Source of the DNA: Talaromyces rugulosus
Lineage: Eukaryota; Ascomycota; Eurotiomycetes; Eurotiales; Trichocomaceae
Length of the DNA stretch: 64,000 nucleotides
Assembly: GCF_013368755.1 (NCBI RefSeq)
Contig: NC_049561.1
Location: forward strand, 4,526,001 to 4,590,000
Direction of reading: 5' to 3'
The translations under genes were made by a program, and so were the position numbers. This document shows positions 21,845-34,157 of this stretch, in pieces (position 1 is the first letter of the stretch; each line of letters begins with the position of its first letter). Below the pieces are notes generated by a model that worked only from the letters and a program-made list of their open reading frames with translations, did no database searches and had not been told where the DNA came from.

Positions 21845-24800
21845 ATGTTAGATCCTCCCAGTTCCTTGGCCATCGCCTCGGCAGGGCTAGCTATTGTGGC
21901 CCTACTGAACACCAGAGCCATTGGGTCCATTGGGCGTCGCCTGCTACATGTGAACCGCACGCAGATCTCACAGCACGACTTGTACGAAGACGAAGATGGC
22001 GTTGCAACCAAGCAGTCTCTCAAGGACTACACGGCAACCCTCCGGTGGTTGTTGTATGGGACCACGCTGCTGACCGTCGCTGGGATTGGAATCTCCCTGT
22101 CAATCGCCGTCCTCGGTACTTCTGGATCTCTGGGATCACAGAACCTTCGAATCGAAAGCTGGTTAGGGGCTGCCGCTTGGGTGAGATCGAATGCCTACCA
22201 GTGAGAGGGAAAACATGTTAACATATAGTCTGTCTAGGCTCTTCTTGGTCTCAATGCCATAGCAATGCTGTTGGAGTGCTCGCCCCTCAACACATTTGGG
22301 CTTTCTGTCTTCGGATTCCTCGCCACCTTTGCAACCGTGGCCACCCCAGCCCTAGAGCTTTTCTTCGTATTGACGATATCCGAAAAGAAACAATATTTTG
22401 ACTCCACGTACCTCGGACTACTTCTAGCCCAGTCAGTTGTGGGATTGGCTCTTAGTATCGTCTATCTTTTGGTCCCACGTCGACCAGATGTCTTCTTCCA
22501 GGACAAACTGGTGGACCGTCAATATTCCAGTCCGTTATTACACAGGGTTACCTTTGGGTGGGCAGATCGGCTTCTACAGTTCGCCATCCGCAACCGGGGC
22601 CTCGAAATCGATGACTTGAACTTTATCGATACCACTCTGAGGTCAAAAGACTTGCACGCCAATTTCGAGGCCAGTAGAGGGTCGTTGCCACTGTGGAAGC
22701 TACTGCTCAAAGCATACTGGCCGACTATTCTCTTGCAATACTTTCTGACATTGATTTACTCTTTTGCTCAGTTTAGCCCTCAAATAGCACTATTTGGTCT
22801 ATTAAAGTCCCTTGAGGATCGTGAACTTGGGCAAGAAGTCAAGTGGAGGACGTGGCAGTGGGTCATTAGTTTGGGTGTCTTTGAAATGACCGCCTCCTCC
22901 CTTAATTGTTATCTTTACTGGGTCGTCTATACAAAACTCGCCATGCCAATAAAGCAACAACTTGCTGCATTTGTATTTGCCAAGGCAATGCGTCGGAAAG
23001 ATGTCAAAGGGGCGGAAAAGCCCAATTCCACACCAGATGATACAACTGACAAAGATTCGGATACCGACGCCACTAGTGAAGCTGATTCGGATGAAGAAAA
23101 TGACACAGGTTTAGGGAAAACTCGACAAAGCATTATCAACCTCGTCGTTGTTGATGCCGATGTTATTTCAGATGCAGTCCAATACAACCATTTGCTGGTG
23201 GCTTCCATGCTCGAGCTGGCCATTGCTTGCACTTTTCTGGTTAATCTTCTGGGCTGGAAGGCCACATTTTCTGGTCTCTCAATAGCCGTGATCGTTCTGC
23301 CAGTCAACGTTTACACTGCCAAAAAGGTTGCGAACGCTCAGACATCTTTGATGAAGTACCGCGACCAGAAGGTCGCTGTTCTGACCGAGGTTCTGCAAGG
23401 AATTCGCCAGATCAAATTTTCGGCCGCGGAATCATCGTGGCAGCAAAAAGTGTCAGAAGTTCGAGAGCGAGAGCTAGGTGCACAGTGGAGGGTACTTGCT
23501 TATGATATTGGCCTCACAACCATCTGGTTATTAGGTCCTATCATGCTTTCAGCTGTTTCGCTTGCTGTCTACGCAAGTATTAATGGGAAACTCACAGCCT
23601 CTGTCGCTTTCACCGCTATGTCTGTGTTCGAGACACTTGAAGTGTCGTTTGCTGTTCTTCCGGAACTTATATCCGATTTTGTAGAAGCTTGGGTTAGTAT
23701 GGGTCGAATTGACAAGCACCTAGACGCCCCAGAAAAAGGCCAAGTCACTGTCCCATCCGAAACGATAGCTTTTGAAAAGGCCAGTGTTGCATGGCCAGTT
23801 GATGACGAGGAAACGTCCACCGAGGAGCGATTCATGCTGCGAAACCTAAACATGAGCTTTCCAGACAAGGGCCTGACAGTGGTCTCTGGCAAAACAGGGT
23901 CGGGCAAGAGTTTGTTACTAGCTACGATCCTCGGAGAAGCTGACATTCTCGATGGTACTGTCAGGGTTCCACAGCCTCCGCCAATTGAAGAAAGACATGA
24001 CAAGCTAGCTAACAGCTCTAATTGGCTCATTGACTCTGCCATCGCGTATGTTTCGCAGACGCCATGGATTGAAAATGCCAGCGTTCGACAGAATATTCTC
24101 TTTGATCTTCCTCACGATGCCACTAGATACGATATGGTTCTTTCCGCCTGTGCCCTGAAAAAGGATCTGGATATGCTTACCGATGGTGACTTGACAGATA
24201 TTGGTGCCAACGGTATTAATTTGAGTGGCGGTCAGAAATGGAGGGTTTCATTTGCCAGAGCGCTATACTCGCGCGCTTCTATACTGGTGATGGACGACAT
24301 ATTCAGTGCAGTTGACGCACATACTGGAAGGCATCTTTTTGAGCAGGCTCTGACCGGAGAACTTGGCCAAGGTCGGACCCGTATTCTGGTCACTCATCAT
24401 GTGGGCCTATGCCTTCCACGAACGGATTATGCGGTTTTCATGGAAGAGGATGGCGCTCGTTGCGGAACGATCGAGGAATTGAAAAAGTCGGATTCATTGG
24501 CATCTCTCTTGCTGTCGGATAACGAGGGAGAAGAGCCCTCTAGTGAAACAGTAATAGAGGTGGATGGCTCTTCCCCTGTAAAAGAGGCTGCGCCCAAACG
24601 GAAGCTCTCAGCACATCACCCACAAGTCGAGCCTACAGGCAATACAGGCAACGATATGGACAGAAAGCCGATTCCTAAGAAGTTTATGGAGGATGAAGGC
24701 CGTTCCACTGGATCTATCAAAAAAGAGATCTACGCAAGATACTTTAAGACTGGAGGCAATACCCCGCTCTGGTTAGCAGGCTTCGCTGTTTGCATTGCTT

Positions 24801-26689
24801 ACCAAGTAATTACTGTTGGAAGGGTTAGTTTTTCAGAGAGTCCTATTTTTATGTTTTTATTGCTGACGATGAATCAGTCCTGGTGGCTTAATATGTGGAC
24901 TGCGCATTCTCAGTCCCAGGAAAGTCAATACCCAATCACCATTAAACAGCCTATTCATCAGCAGGTGATATCGTCAAACACAACATCCCAGCTTGCAACC
25001 ACTGTACAAGATGACAGTCTTATGTTTTATCTTAGTATTTATGTGCTTCTGTCAGTTCTTGCATGTGTCATCGGCTCGCTTCGGTATTTTTGCGTCTTCT
25101 ATGCGTCACTTCGCGCGTCGAGAAGCCTTTTTAACCAGTTGGCCTATGCCGTCCTTCGAGCACCATTACGCTGGCTTGATACAGTTCCTCTTGGTCGAAT
25201 CTTGAATCGGTTCACATCTGATTTCCGTCTACTCGATAACAGTCTGGGTTACAGTATCAGCTCCGTCGCAAACCATGTCCTTGAAGTCTGTGGCATCGTT
25301 GTTGCTGGCGCTCTCGTTTCGCCGTGGTTGATCATTTTCGCTTTTGTGCTATTTTTAGCTTATCTTTACTTTGCTAGTCTATATCTCACTGGTGCTCGAG
25401 AGATTAAACGTTTAGAAAGCAACGCCAAAAGCCCGATTCTCGAACAATTCGGCTCTGCACTAGTAGGACTAGGAACTATTCGCGCATTTACAAAGAAGGA
25501 TACCTATATTCATCGGATGCACAACCTCATCGACCGCCACATGCAAGCTTGGTATCATCTCTGGTTATTTAACTACTGGTTAAGTTTCCACATGAATGTC
25601 ATTGGTGCGACCTTTTCTATGGTCAGTGCCATGCTAATTGTTTCCATGGGCGGGATATCGGCGTCCCTCGCTGGGTTTGCGCTCAGCTTTGCTCTGCAAT
25701 ACACGGACATTATTGAATGGACTCTCCGCCACTATGCAGATCTCGAGCTGGAAATGAATGCAGCCGAGCGTGTGGTTGAATACTCGAATATTGAGATAGA
25801 AGATCAAGAGGGTAAGGATGCACCTGCAGCTTGGCCCGCAGAGGGCAACATTGAGGTGGAGGATCTTGTTGTCGCATATGCACCAGATCTGCCACCGGTA
25901 CTCAAAGGCCTCAATTTCCGTGTGGAACAAAACCAACGAGTCGGTGTTGTCGGCCGAACGGGCGCTGGAAAATCTTCTCTTACCCTGGCTCTGTTCCGGT
26001 TCTTGGAAGCACGCCAAGGACGCATTATTATCGACGGTATTGATGTCTCAACAATAAAGCTACATGATCTACGTAGTCGGTTGGCAATCATTCCTCAAGA
26101 TCCAGTCTTGTTCTCGGGATCCATTCGTTCCAACTTGGACCCGTTTTCTGAACACTCTGATGATGAGTTGTACACAGCTTTAGAGAGGGTGCAGCTGATG
26201 ACTAGAACTGAGACATCTGAAGGCGATTCTTCAACAGGATCAAGCACGCCAGTCAGCAGTAGCAGCGGAACCGCAATTCAAGACAACACAAATGCCAACA
26301 TTTTCGAATCCCTGTATTCGCCGGTCTCCGAGGGCGGTCTAAACCTGTCCCAAGGCCAGCGCCAACTTCTCTGTCTTGCTCGCGCCATCGTCTCACGGCC
26401 CAAGATCATGGTCCTCGACGAGGCCACGTCGGCAGTTGACATGGATACCGACACGCTTATTCAGCGTTCGATTAGGTCTGAGTTTGGTCGCAATGCAACT
26501 ACTCTCCTAGTTATCGCGCATAGGCTAAGTACAATTGCCGATTTCGATCGGATCTTGGTCATGGATGCCGGCAAGGTGGTGGAGTTTGGAGCCCCGAGAG
26601 AGTTGATGGGGATTGAGGGTGGTGTGTTTCGGTCGTTGGTGGAGGAAAGCGGTGAGAGAAAAACGTTGGAGGAAGTTATATTTTCGTAG
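21845..26689 (+). CDS. ABCC (MRP-type) multidrug-resistance transporter
   Basis: Three exons, 21845-22180, 22238-24823 and 24878-26689, give 1577 residues, the usual ABCC full-transporter size. Order: hydrophobic N-terminal TMD0 region; TMD1; NBD1 with Walker A GKTGSGKS, signature LSGGQKWRVS and Walker B ILVMDDIFSAVD; TMD2; NBD2 with GRTGAGKS, LSQGQRQLLC and MVLDEATSAVD. NBD1 has Asp where the catalytic glutamate sits in NBD2 (DD versus DE), the normal ABCC asymmetry. Such pumps export glutathione conjugates, drugs or metabolites from the cytosol or into the vacuole. The second intron (54 nt, 24824-24877) is a multiple of three with no stop, so the gene also reads through as one frame; family alignment (R joined to SWWLNMW) supports splicing. 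An acidic linker follows TMD1 helices near residue 360. Substrate is unknown. Confidence 0.92.
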
Positions 26690-27182
26690 ATATCGTGAGG
26701 CTTATTATTCATTCGTGTCATTGAATTAAATGTTGTCAATATTGTTCTTTCTTCGACTACTCGCAAATCAGACCATGTCCTCTCTCATTTAGATCTCAAC
26801 TCAACATGTGAACCTACCCCTATAGAAAATACATCAATTGATATCTTGTGAGCAGTAGTATTCTGTTCACATGCAATGAGTTTCAATGTTGATCAATCTA
26901 ATTGATGTTCATAATTTGGGCATACTCAGAGTGGGGCCGAGGCTGTGCTTTGCATGAACTTGCCTTTTTGGTATTTTTTGATTACTATCTCATTTATCTG
27001 GGCCTTGTCATTCGTTTTTATGAATGAGGGGGTTGCAAGTGTTCTATTTAACTAACGGGGTTCCCATAAGTTGGCATCCATTGATCAATTGACATACTTA
27101 TAAATCTTCAGGATAGCATTTTTTATATATATCAAGATTTGACAACCATTGGTTCTCAAGTGCTATCTAGCAGAACTTCAAA
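26690..27182. other. Intergenic spacer
   Basis: This AT-rich spacer carries the ABC transporter 3' flank and the GNAT gene promoter. A TATATATAT run near 27124-27132, about 55 bp before the GNAT start, may serve as a TATA element. Confidence 0.35.
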
Positions 27183-27881
27183 ATGGGTCAAAAATTTCAC
27201 TATTCATTCTTTCGCATCTCCAAGGACAGCAACCTCAAAGCATCCGTCGAGAAATACAAAAATCTACGCCTACAAGCACTCAAAATCGCACCGGGCTCAT
27301 TTTCATCAACCTTGGAGATCGAATCAGCGCTACTGAATACCGAGTGGGCAGCTCGCCTTACATCCGACAAAACAGAGACATTTGCATGTAGCGCGACACC
27401 TGTGCTAAACGGTGAGAAGCAGCAGTTTACGACCACGCCAACTGCGCCAGCCACGTGGGTTGCCCAATTGACTCTCAGGGGGCCACTAAGCAGCGAGGAA
27501 TTTGCTTTGCCGGCAGAGTCTGGGCAGAAGCCAAGCGGAAGAGGCGAGTTCGAGGAAGAGCGATGGCAGATGCTCAGTCTTTTCACACATCCAGAGCACC
27601 GTGGTCAGGGGCTCGGTCGTAAACTCTGCCAGGAAGCTCTGGATTATCTGCGGGTGTATCGCAAGCGTCCGTCTGTGGTGCGCGTGAGGCTCATGGTGAA
27701 GCCCGACAATCATGCGACGGTGGGCCTGTACCAGAAACTGGGGTTTGAGGAGACTGGAAGGTGTACATTGGCAGAGGCGTTGGTGGCGAATGGTGATGCT
27801 GCGCTGCTACCAGAGGATATTAGCGGAGAGAAATATACAACTCGGAGTGGGCTGATTATGACGGTGGAGAATTCCCGTTGA
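27183..27881 (+). CDS. GNAT-family N-acetyltransferase
   Basis: This is a single-exon gene of 232 residues. The GNAT fold is shown by WVAQLTLRGPL (strand 2), WQMLSLFTHPEHRGQGLGRKL (strand 4 and the R/QxxGxG/A acetyl-CoA pyrophosphate loop), and VRVRLMVKPDNHATVGLYQKLGFEETGR (motif B with the conserved Asn and LGF). Proteins of this type acetylate a small molecule or protein amine. I cannot assign the substrate. There is no targeting sequence, so it is presumably cytosolic. Confidence 0.87.
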   Translation: MGQKFHYSFFRISKDSNLKASVEKYKNLRLQALKIAPGSFSSTLEIESALLNTEWAARLTSDKTETFACSATPVLNGEKQQFTTTPTAPATWVAQLTLRGPLSSEEFALPAESGQKPSGRGEFEEERWQMLSLFTHPEHRGQGLGRKLCQEALDYLRVYRKRPSVVRVRLMVKPDNHATVGLYQKLGFEETGRCTLAEALVANGDAALLPEDISGEKYTTRSGLIMTVENSR

Positions 27882-28370
27882 TAGGAAAGTCCGGTACAGA
27901 AATACTTTTCTGTATTGACCCCTGCTATACAGATCAGGGATTATTGAAGAGATTACAGTAGAACTGAGAGATGTATCCAAATATCCGAACAGTGTTAGAC
28001 AACAATAATAGAGATGATCCATTGTTGATCGTTTATCGTAGCGGTGGAGTCGCCGATAAGCCACCACCAATGGGAACACGGCCCGCGTGAGGAGGTCTCC
28101 ACCACAGCTCATCACGCATCATCAGAGGCAACTTCAACCTCGTCTTGGATCCATCAATAGCTCACAGTAGGGCCTCGACATGCTTGTTCGCTATGAGCTG
28201 CCGCTAGTGTGAGTTGGAAGTTGTACATGTGGTGTCCTTCTACAACGACCTGTACAAGAAAAAAAAAACTTCCCGCCATGTCTGTTTCCGACATTGTTGC
28301 AGTCTCGCGCCCATCATCACCAGTCGCTCGACAGTCGACGACAAAAACCCTGTATGCTCGGCCATCGCAG
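27882..28370. other. Intergenic spacer and probable 5' leader
   Basis: The stretch includes an A10 run at 28259-28268. An ATG at 28278 is in frame with the downstream glycoside hydrolase and would add 31 low-complexity residues. No separate gene is supported. Confidence 0.35.
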
Positions 28371-31206
28371 ATGAGCCTTTTTGCCCGCCTGGTTTCTTAC
28401 CCGCCACTGGCGGAGGTGACATGTGTCAAGAGACCGCGCAAGTCGTCTACTTGCCCAGACCAAGACAAGGTTGGCTCCCAAGGCAATGGTCCCAGTTGCG
28501 CAAACCTGTTGATAACCATTATCGAGTTTGAAATAGCTCCGGTTTACCGTTGTGCTTTCTTCAAGTACATCTTTTCTAGAACAAGACTGGAAGGTTGATA
28601 TATGGCATAACATCCTGGACAATGCCAACTGGGTTGCTCTACCTCTAGTGAAATGCGAGCCGGAAAATACCACGACCATAATCGGGGAGCACCGTATCTC
28701 GCGAGCATTCCATCACTACACATTCTCTTCCGAGATCGAACTTCCGCCGACTGCAGGAAAGGCTAATTTTACGATCCGATACAAGACGGGCAATGATGCC
28801 GATTGGCACTGGGCTAGTCAACGAAGATATGTCAAGGACGGGGAGTTGGTATGGGGACCAAAAGGCCGGATTTTGAAGCCTTTGTCACTTCCTCTGGACT
28901 CAACAGAAACTGGGACCACATCTGAAAAGACACCAAGGGACGAGATCAGTGAATACATAGAGAACTTGTCAAGCGAAATAGACGTCGAAGCAAGAAAAAG
29001 TGAGGCACCGGGTTCACTACTTTGGAGCATTGCTGGAAAAGTGCCAGCTGCAGAGGGTGAGACCTCAGGGAGGAAGAATTTGACACTTGGCCTTCCAAAA
29101 CTATATCTGCGCCACTTCTGTCTGGTTCGTGTATGGACTCCATGGCTTGGTCCTAGACACGGCCAAGCCAAATTTCAAACGAATGAAGACGCCGTTTTGT
29201 GCTCCTTTCTCAGATCCGACGGCCTCAACTTAGTTCTGCTGGGTGTCTCCGGGATCAGCAACGTCTTGACGGTATTCCGATCCGGCGACAATGGCGAGAT
29301 TATAGTCGACGCGAGAAATGATAATAGTGAAGAAGCAAAATTCGAAGTACTTGCCTCTGTTGGGGAGGACTTTGAGGTCTGCATATCGGCATTAATATAT
29401 GAAGCCCGGAAAGTTGCCCGCGGCTTCACCACCGAAGTTGCTTTGCCAATAATTTCAGATACGCCCCCGGAGCCAGATTCTCCTATCGGCGACGATGTCG
29501 TCGTGGTGGAAAAGGATGTAAGGACACAGTGGCTGGCTGATTGGTACGAAGGTCTTACATATTGTACATGGAACGGGTTGGGCCCGAAATTGACCGAGGA
29601 CAAAATCCTTCACGCTCTTGACTCATTAAAGAGCCACGGAATCAGTGTTTCAAATTTGATAATTGACGATAACTGGCAGTCCCTCGACAAGCAAGGCGAA
29701 GAGCAATGGAGCCGCGGCTGGAAAGACTTCGAGGCCAATGGTGAAGGGTTCCCAGCAGGACTAGGCAGCACAACAGCCAGGATCCGACAAGAGAATCCGA
29801 GCATAGAGCATATTGGAGTTTGGCATGCGCTGATGGGCTACTGGGGTGGGATTTCCCCTGATGGTGATTTGGTGAAGAAATACAAAACCAAGGAAGTGAG
29901 GAAAAAAGATCGTCATGTCGGGGACACCATGCTAGCAATCGACCCAGACGATATCCAACGATTCTACGAAGACTTTTTCTCATTTTTGACGTCAAATGGC
30001 GTCGACGCTGTCAAGACGGACGCACAATTTTTCCTCGACTCGTTAGACAATGCAGAAGACCGACGGCGGTTTATCTTGTCTTACCAGGACGCGTGGACAA
30101 TAGCATCATTGCGGTACTTTGGCACCCGGGCCATCTCATGCATGTCAATGACCCCGCAGCATATATTTCATTCGCACATACCAACAACTAAGCCCCGCAT
30201 CCTGCTAAGAAACTCGGATGATTTCTATCCTGATGTGGCAGACTCGCACCCATGGCATATATTCTGCAATGCGCACAATGCCTTGTTGACTTCTCACCTG
30301 AATGTGATTCCGGACTGGGACATGTTCCAGACCGATCACCCTTACGCGTCGTTTCATGCTGCCGCCCGTTGTGTCTCTGGAGGACCTATTTATATCACCG
30401 ATAAGCCCGGTCAACACAATGTTAAACTGATTCATCAGATCACCGCGCCTACGACCAGGGGTACCTCCACTATTCTACGTCCCAGCGTAGTCGGCCGGAC
30501 ATTGGACGTCTACCACAACTACAATGAGGGGAATATCCTGCGTATTGGAACATACAGCGGCTGGGCTCGCACCGGGAGTGGCATTATCGGGTTGTTCAAC
30601 ATTAGCCCTGCAGACACTGCCTCTATTGTTCCACTCATAGCTTTCCCGGGCGTGGACTCGTCGTCTCCCAGCGGTGACCATGATCGGTATGTCATCCGAT
30701 CATTTTCGACAGGAATTATCAGTGATATTATGACTCCATCGTCGGGGCCTCATGCCATGGTCTCAGTCTCGCTCGAATCCAAAGGCTGGGAGATACTTAC
30801 TGCCTACCCGGTTCGGTCGTTTACTCTTGAAGGCAGCCGCGGCTGCTCAACATCGTCCTCAATGGTGTCACTGATGACGCATGTTGCTGTGCTGGGCTTG
30901 CTCGGAAAGATGACCGGTGTGGCCGCCATCGTGAACTCGGATGTGCGAGTGGTCGGAAGCGGAAGGCTGCAGTTTGATATCAACCTCAAGGCTCTGGGCG
31001 TACTTGGCATTTATCATTCTGCTCTTGAGACCAAGGATATCGACGACCATGTCATGGTAATGGTCTCCGGGCTTGCAGTGCCCAGGCAAACAGTCTGGAA
31101 AGATAGAGACAAGGTCCTCGCGGTAGATGTTTTCCGGGCATGGAGTGCTCTGGGATTGGATGCCGGCTGGAGTAACGAGGTGCGAGTGCAGGTATTCATT
31201 AGTTAG
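28371..31206 (+). CDS. Raffinose synthase / seed-imbibition (Sip1)-like GH36 protein
   Basis: The best model has exon 1 at 28371-28472 and exon 2 at 28537-31206, giving 923 residues. The start MSLFARLVSYPP followed by FTVVL and WHN strands matches the N-terminal beta-sandwich of the fungal raffinose-synthase/Sip1 family. The GH36-like (beta/alpha)8 core has NLIIDDNWQSLD at about residue 405, HIGVWHALMGYWGG, and GVDAVKTDAQFFLDS, in which the Asp of KTDAQ is the expected nucleophile. Plant relatives move galactose from galactinol or hydrolyse alpha-galactosides. For fungal proteins the reaction is inferred to involve alpha-galactosides. There is no signal peptide. The intron donor (GTTGGC) is weak, so the exon 1/2 junction is less certain than the rest, and the upstream in-frame ATG at 28278 is an alternative start. 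Confidence 0.82.
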
Positions 31207-31740
31207 CAGTCAGCAGTCAGTAGTACTAGCACATAATTGACGAGTCAGTTAACCACAAATAGCCGCATTCTTTTTGAGGCGTTGGCTTGACCGTAACACA
31301 GTGCGCCGTGCATAACCTCGCCAACAGTAGATGCTATTGGGCACGTCCTTGCAGCGTGACTCTCGGGAGTGAGACATTGAGTGTATCGCCAGCGAAACCA
31401 ACCAGTTCAGGCAAGGCGGACGCCGAGGGATCTGCGCGCCATGACGTGTTAGCCCCGCCGGGCTGCGATCCGTCAGCTTGGGCTGGGGGGGGAAATTAGT
31501 TTGGTAAATCATAATAATAAATGAGACAAAAATAATAATAACCAAAAGGATCATTTGAAACTTAAACGAGAGGGCTCTGACGCGTGGTACGGGGTTTCTG
31601 ATTCGTCTTGTGTTTGAGACAAGTTCCTAGCCACACACGACGGTTTCGGATCTGCAATGCTAAATTTAATCAGTCACCATGATGCCATATGGGGAACGCC
31701 GGAATTGCAGCGCACCGGAGTTTGGGTCGATAGGCGAACA

Positions 31741-31748
31741 TATATAAA
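31741..31748 (+). promoter_or_regulatory. TATA box of the secreted-protein gene
   Basis: TATATAAA lies about 170 bp upstream of the ATG at 31916 in an otherwise gene-free 709-bp spacer (31207-31915). It suggests a regulated, TATA-driven promoter, in keeping with a secreted protein. Confidence 0.45.
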
Positions 31749-31915
31749 GCGTAGGGTTAAGCTTCTCTCTGCAGTCTTGCTTTCATCCCAAAGCATTAAT
31801 GTTACACTTCCGCTCAAACTCTGCCCACAGTTCAAAAGTCAACCTCACCATCAACCACGGTGTCCCAAGAGATAACCCTGAAAAAAGTGTGGAACAATAA
31901 AACCGGAAAGTTAAA

Positions 31916-32854
31916 ATGAAGCTTCAAGCTATCTTCACCTGGGCCAGTGCTTTTGCTGTCGCCCTGGCTGCTCCAGTCACGCCTGACGACAAATGCTCTG
32001 CCCTCCGGTTGCTCTTGAACGACCAGCAACACAGTGATGCCAGCAACTGGTGTTCATCACATCTTAAAACCGCTACAGTTAGCAGCGGGGCTGCGAGTGC
32101 CAGTGCCAGTACGATCACCGCAGTTGTCACGTCAACCAAGATAGACACCATCACGTCGGGGTCGACAAGAACTGTATACACATTCCTTTCGGGTAACCCG
32201 CCGACGAGCACCTCACACGCGTCGTCTCAGACCGACGACCCCATCAACAAGAGACAGCCATCGGGTGACTCTTCCCCTACGCCGACTGCTTTTGCTTCGT
32301 GGATCGCGGGCCAGCCATCTGCTGGCGTCTCAGCCTTGTGCTCTTGTCTGGGTGTATCTGGCGCAGGTGGAAATCGGTCAAAGGCCACGACCCCAGTCAC
32401 CACAACGGTAACCCAGACCAGCACGGTCACAAAATCCACCACTGTGGCCCCGGCAGCATCGACGAGCTCTGTCTGGCCGTGCGCTAGCCCATTCCCAACC
32501 CTGACGCCCACGTCCCCGTATGGCAATGCAAGCATCCCGAGCAATCTTTCCACCGAAAATACACTGTACAACAAAGGCGACTCCACAGCCGGGGCCTCAG
32601 CCCAGGCATGTTGCAATGCCTGCTATTTCGATCTGCCCAACTGTGTCCAGGCATACTGGTACTCGTATGAGGGATGTGTGGTGTCACAGGCCACCAACGC
32701 GTCGATACCGCATGTTGCTTCCGGACATGATACCAGCAGTGTCTGCCCAGCTGGTACATTCACTGGACTTTCGTATTCAAACGATACCAATCCAGCCTTT
32801 AGGAGCACAGGAAATATTGCCGGGCCTTGTGGCCAAGTCTATAATAACTTGTAG
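31916..32854 (+). CDS. Secreted Ser/Thr-rich protein with a cysteine-rich C-terminal module
   Basis: This is a single-exon gene of 312 residues. A signal peptide is clear at residues 1-19 (ends VALAAP). The mature part is rich in Ser, Thr and Val (about residues 50-110 and 145-185), as in O-glycosylated linkers. A Lys-Arg pair at residues 112-113 (PINKRQPSG) is a candidate Kex2 site that would split the protein. The C-terminal ~110 residues contain a cluster with CCNACYFDLPNC and WYSYEGCVVS, resembling the short PAN/apple-like module seen in fungal surface proteins, though I cannot prove the fold. No GPI-anchor tail is present. It is probably extracellular or wall-associated. No catalytic motif is seen. 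Confidence 0.75.
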   Translation: MKLQAIFTWASAFAVALAAPVTPDDKCSALRLLLNDQQHSDASNWCSSHLKTATVSSGAASASASTITAVVTSTKIDTITSGSTRTVYTFLSGNPPTSTSHASSQTDDPINKRQPSGDSSPTPTAFASWIAGQPSAGVSALCSCLGVSGAGGNRSKATTPVTTTVTQTSTVTKSTTVAPAASTSSVWPCASPFPTLTPTSPYGNASIPSNLSTENTLYNKGDSTAGASAQACCNACYFDLPNCVQAYWYSYEGCVVSQATNASIPHVASGHDTSSVCPAGTFTGLSYSNDTNPAFRSTGNIAGPCGQVYNNL

Positions 32855-33031
32855 ACTTGGGGTTTCCCGTGTAGATGGGATTGATGGAAATAGATTGGGT
32901 TTGAAATGAGCAACGACTGGATGTATATGTATGCGTGATAGTCACGCTAAATGAATAATTATAATAAATTGATGTTTAGTTTGAGGAGTTCCAAAGGCGC
33001 CTAGCTGATGCTTACGTACGTGTAAACGACA

Positions 33032-33051
33032 GGGTTAGGGTTAGGGTTAGG
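33032..33051 (+). repeat. Interstitial telomere-type repeat
   Basis: Three tandem copies of the TTAGGG telomere unit occur as GGGTTAGGGTTAGGGTTAGG. TTAGGG is the telomere repeat of most filamentous ascomycetes. The run lies 178 bp after the stop of the secreted-protein gene and well inside conserved gene territory, so it is internal, not a chromosome end. Confidence 0.9.
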
Positions 33052-33378
33052 CAGGCGTGACACGCTCCTTCCCATTATGATTTGTTTTAAGCTCATCTTG
33101 GTTTGTTCATTGGACATTAACACTAGATACTGCGTGAAGGTGTGAGCGCGTATCCTAGTTGGATATGCCATCTAGCTAATTGTGCCATAATATTGATAAT
33201 ATGGTCCCTAGTCTAAAATTAATGGTAATAATTGGAGTTGCTGGATATTGCTTTTGCCAGCCATTTGTCAGTGCCCGTTGACTGATATAACACGCCTCCA
33301 CATCACAGGCCCTTTTTGTCTGTCGCTTCTCTGCGGGCCAGGCGAGCTCTGAGAGCAGCTTCAACAGGAAGCTCTTTT

Positions 33379-34157
33379 TTAACGCGATACTGTTTGAGGC
33401 AAGCTGGGTAAAGAAACATCTCTACCTTTGCATGATAGCAAAGCTATCCTTTTGTGCCTGCCTTTGCTCCTTCTATTTTTGGATCCTTGTAGTGATCGCA
33501 GGCCTTTTTTCTTCCGCTTCTTCTCCCAAATAGTATCGCGTAGCAATTGGTCAAATGTACGAACCTGACCTTGACGCCAGACGACACATGCATCTCGTGG
33601 TGATTCGGGATATGCGGTTTCAACAAAGCCTTCATAATCATGATCATCATCATTGCTATCAGAATTGCCAAGGAGCTCATAACCCTCAAACATGTCTTTC
33701 TAATCGGAATCGGCATCATCGGACTTGCTCTGGTTGAAGCCATAATCATCATCGTCGTGGTCTTCAATTCCATCTTGAGGATTCAAGGGTTCACCACTCA
33801 TGACAGGATATTTTGCGCCTGCAGATTCACTACCCTCATCTTGAGAATCAGGGATCTCGTTCCCCAAAACTCTTGCCGCGACAGGGCTTGTAGGCTCATC
33901 ATCGCCAGTGTAATACGAAACCTCACCCGCGAGAGTTCGACGCGAAGCATCAAGAATGCACGAGTTTTCAAATGATGTGTTGTGCTTGTCAGAGCCAGGG
34001 GTATTCGAATCCCAGTGGTGAAGTGACTCTTCGTAATTGAGTCGAGAAATAGGGGGAAAGATCGCTCCGCTCCAGATTGATGATCCTCATCCAAGAGGCG
34101 CTTGGATGGAATAGCAGACGAACCCCTTATGACCAATGGCTTCTCGACGCCGAACAA
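33379..34157 (-). pseudogene. Decayed gene for an acidic protein of unknown type
   Basis: On the minus strand one frame is open from 34086 down to 33703, meets a single TAG at 33702-33700, and stays open with the same composition to a stop at 33379. The encoded sequence is rich in Asp, Glu and Ser, then turns basic (KKRKKKG) near its end. The other frame, starting from an ATG at 34157, overlaps the first and would supply an N terminus after one frame change. Continuous compositional bias across both a stop and a frame change suggests a degraded gene. I do not recognise the family. It lies directly beside the internal telomere repeat. A multi-exon live gene is less likely because I found no intron that removes the TAG. 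Confidence 0.4.

Noticed and set aside
18278..26689. Secondary-metabolite cluster of flavin oxidase plus ABC transporter
   Set aside because: No backbone enzyme, tailoring genes or cluster regulator; the gene between them is a DNA-end-processing-type domain.
34000..34025. tRNA T-arm-like GTATTCGAATCCCA on the plus strand
   Set aside because: The stem does not pair beside the loop, and no D-arm, anticodon arm or acceptor stem can be built around it; it lies in the acidic relic.
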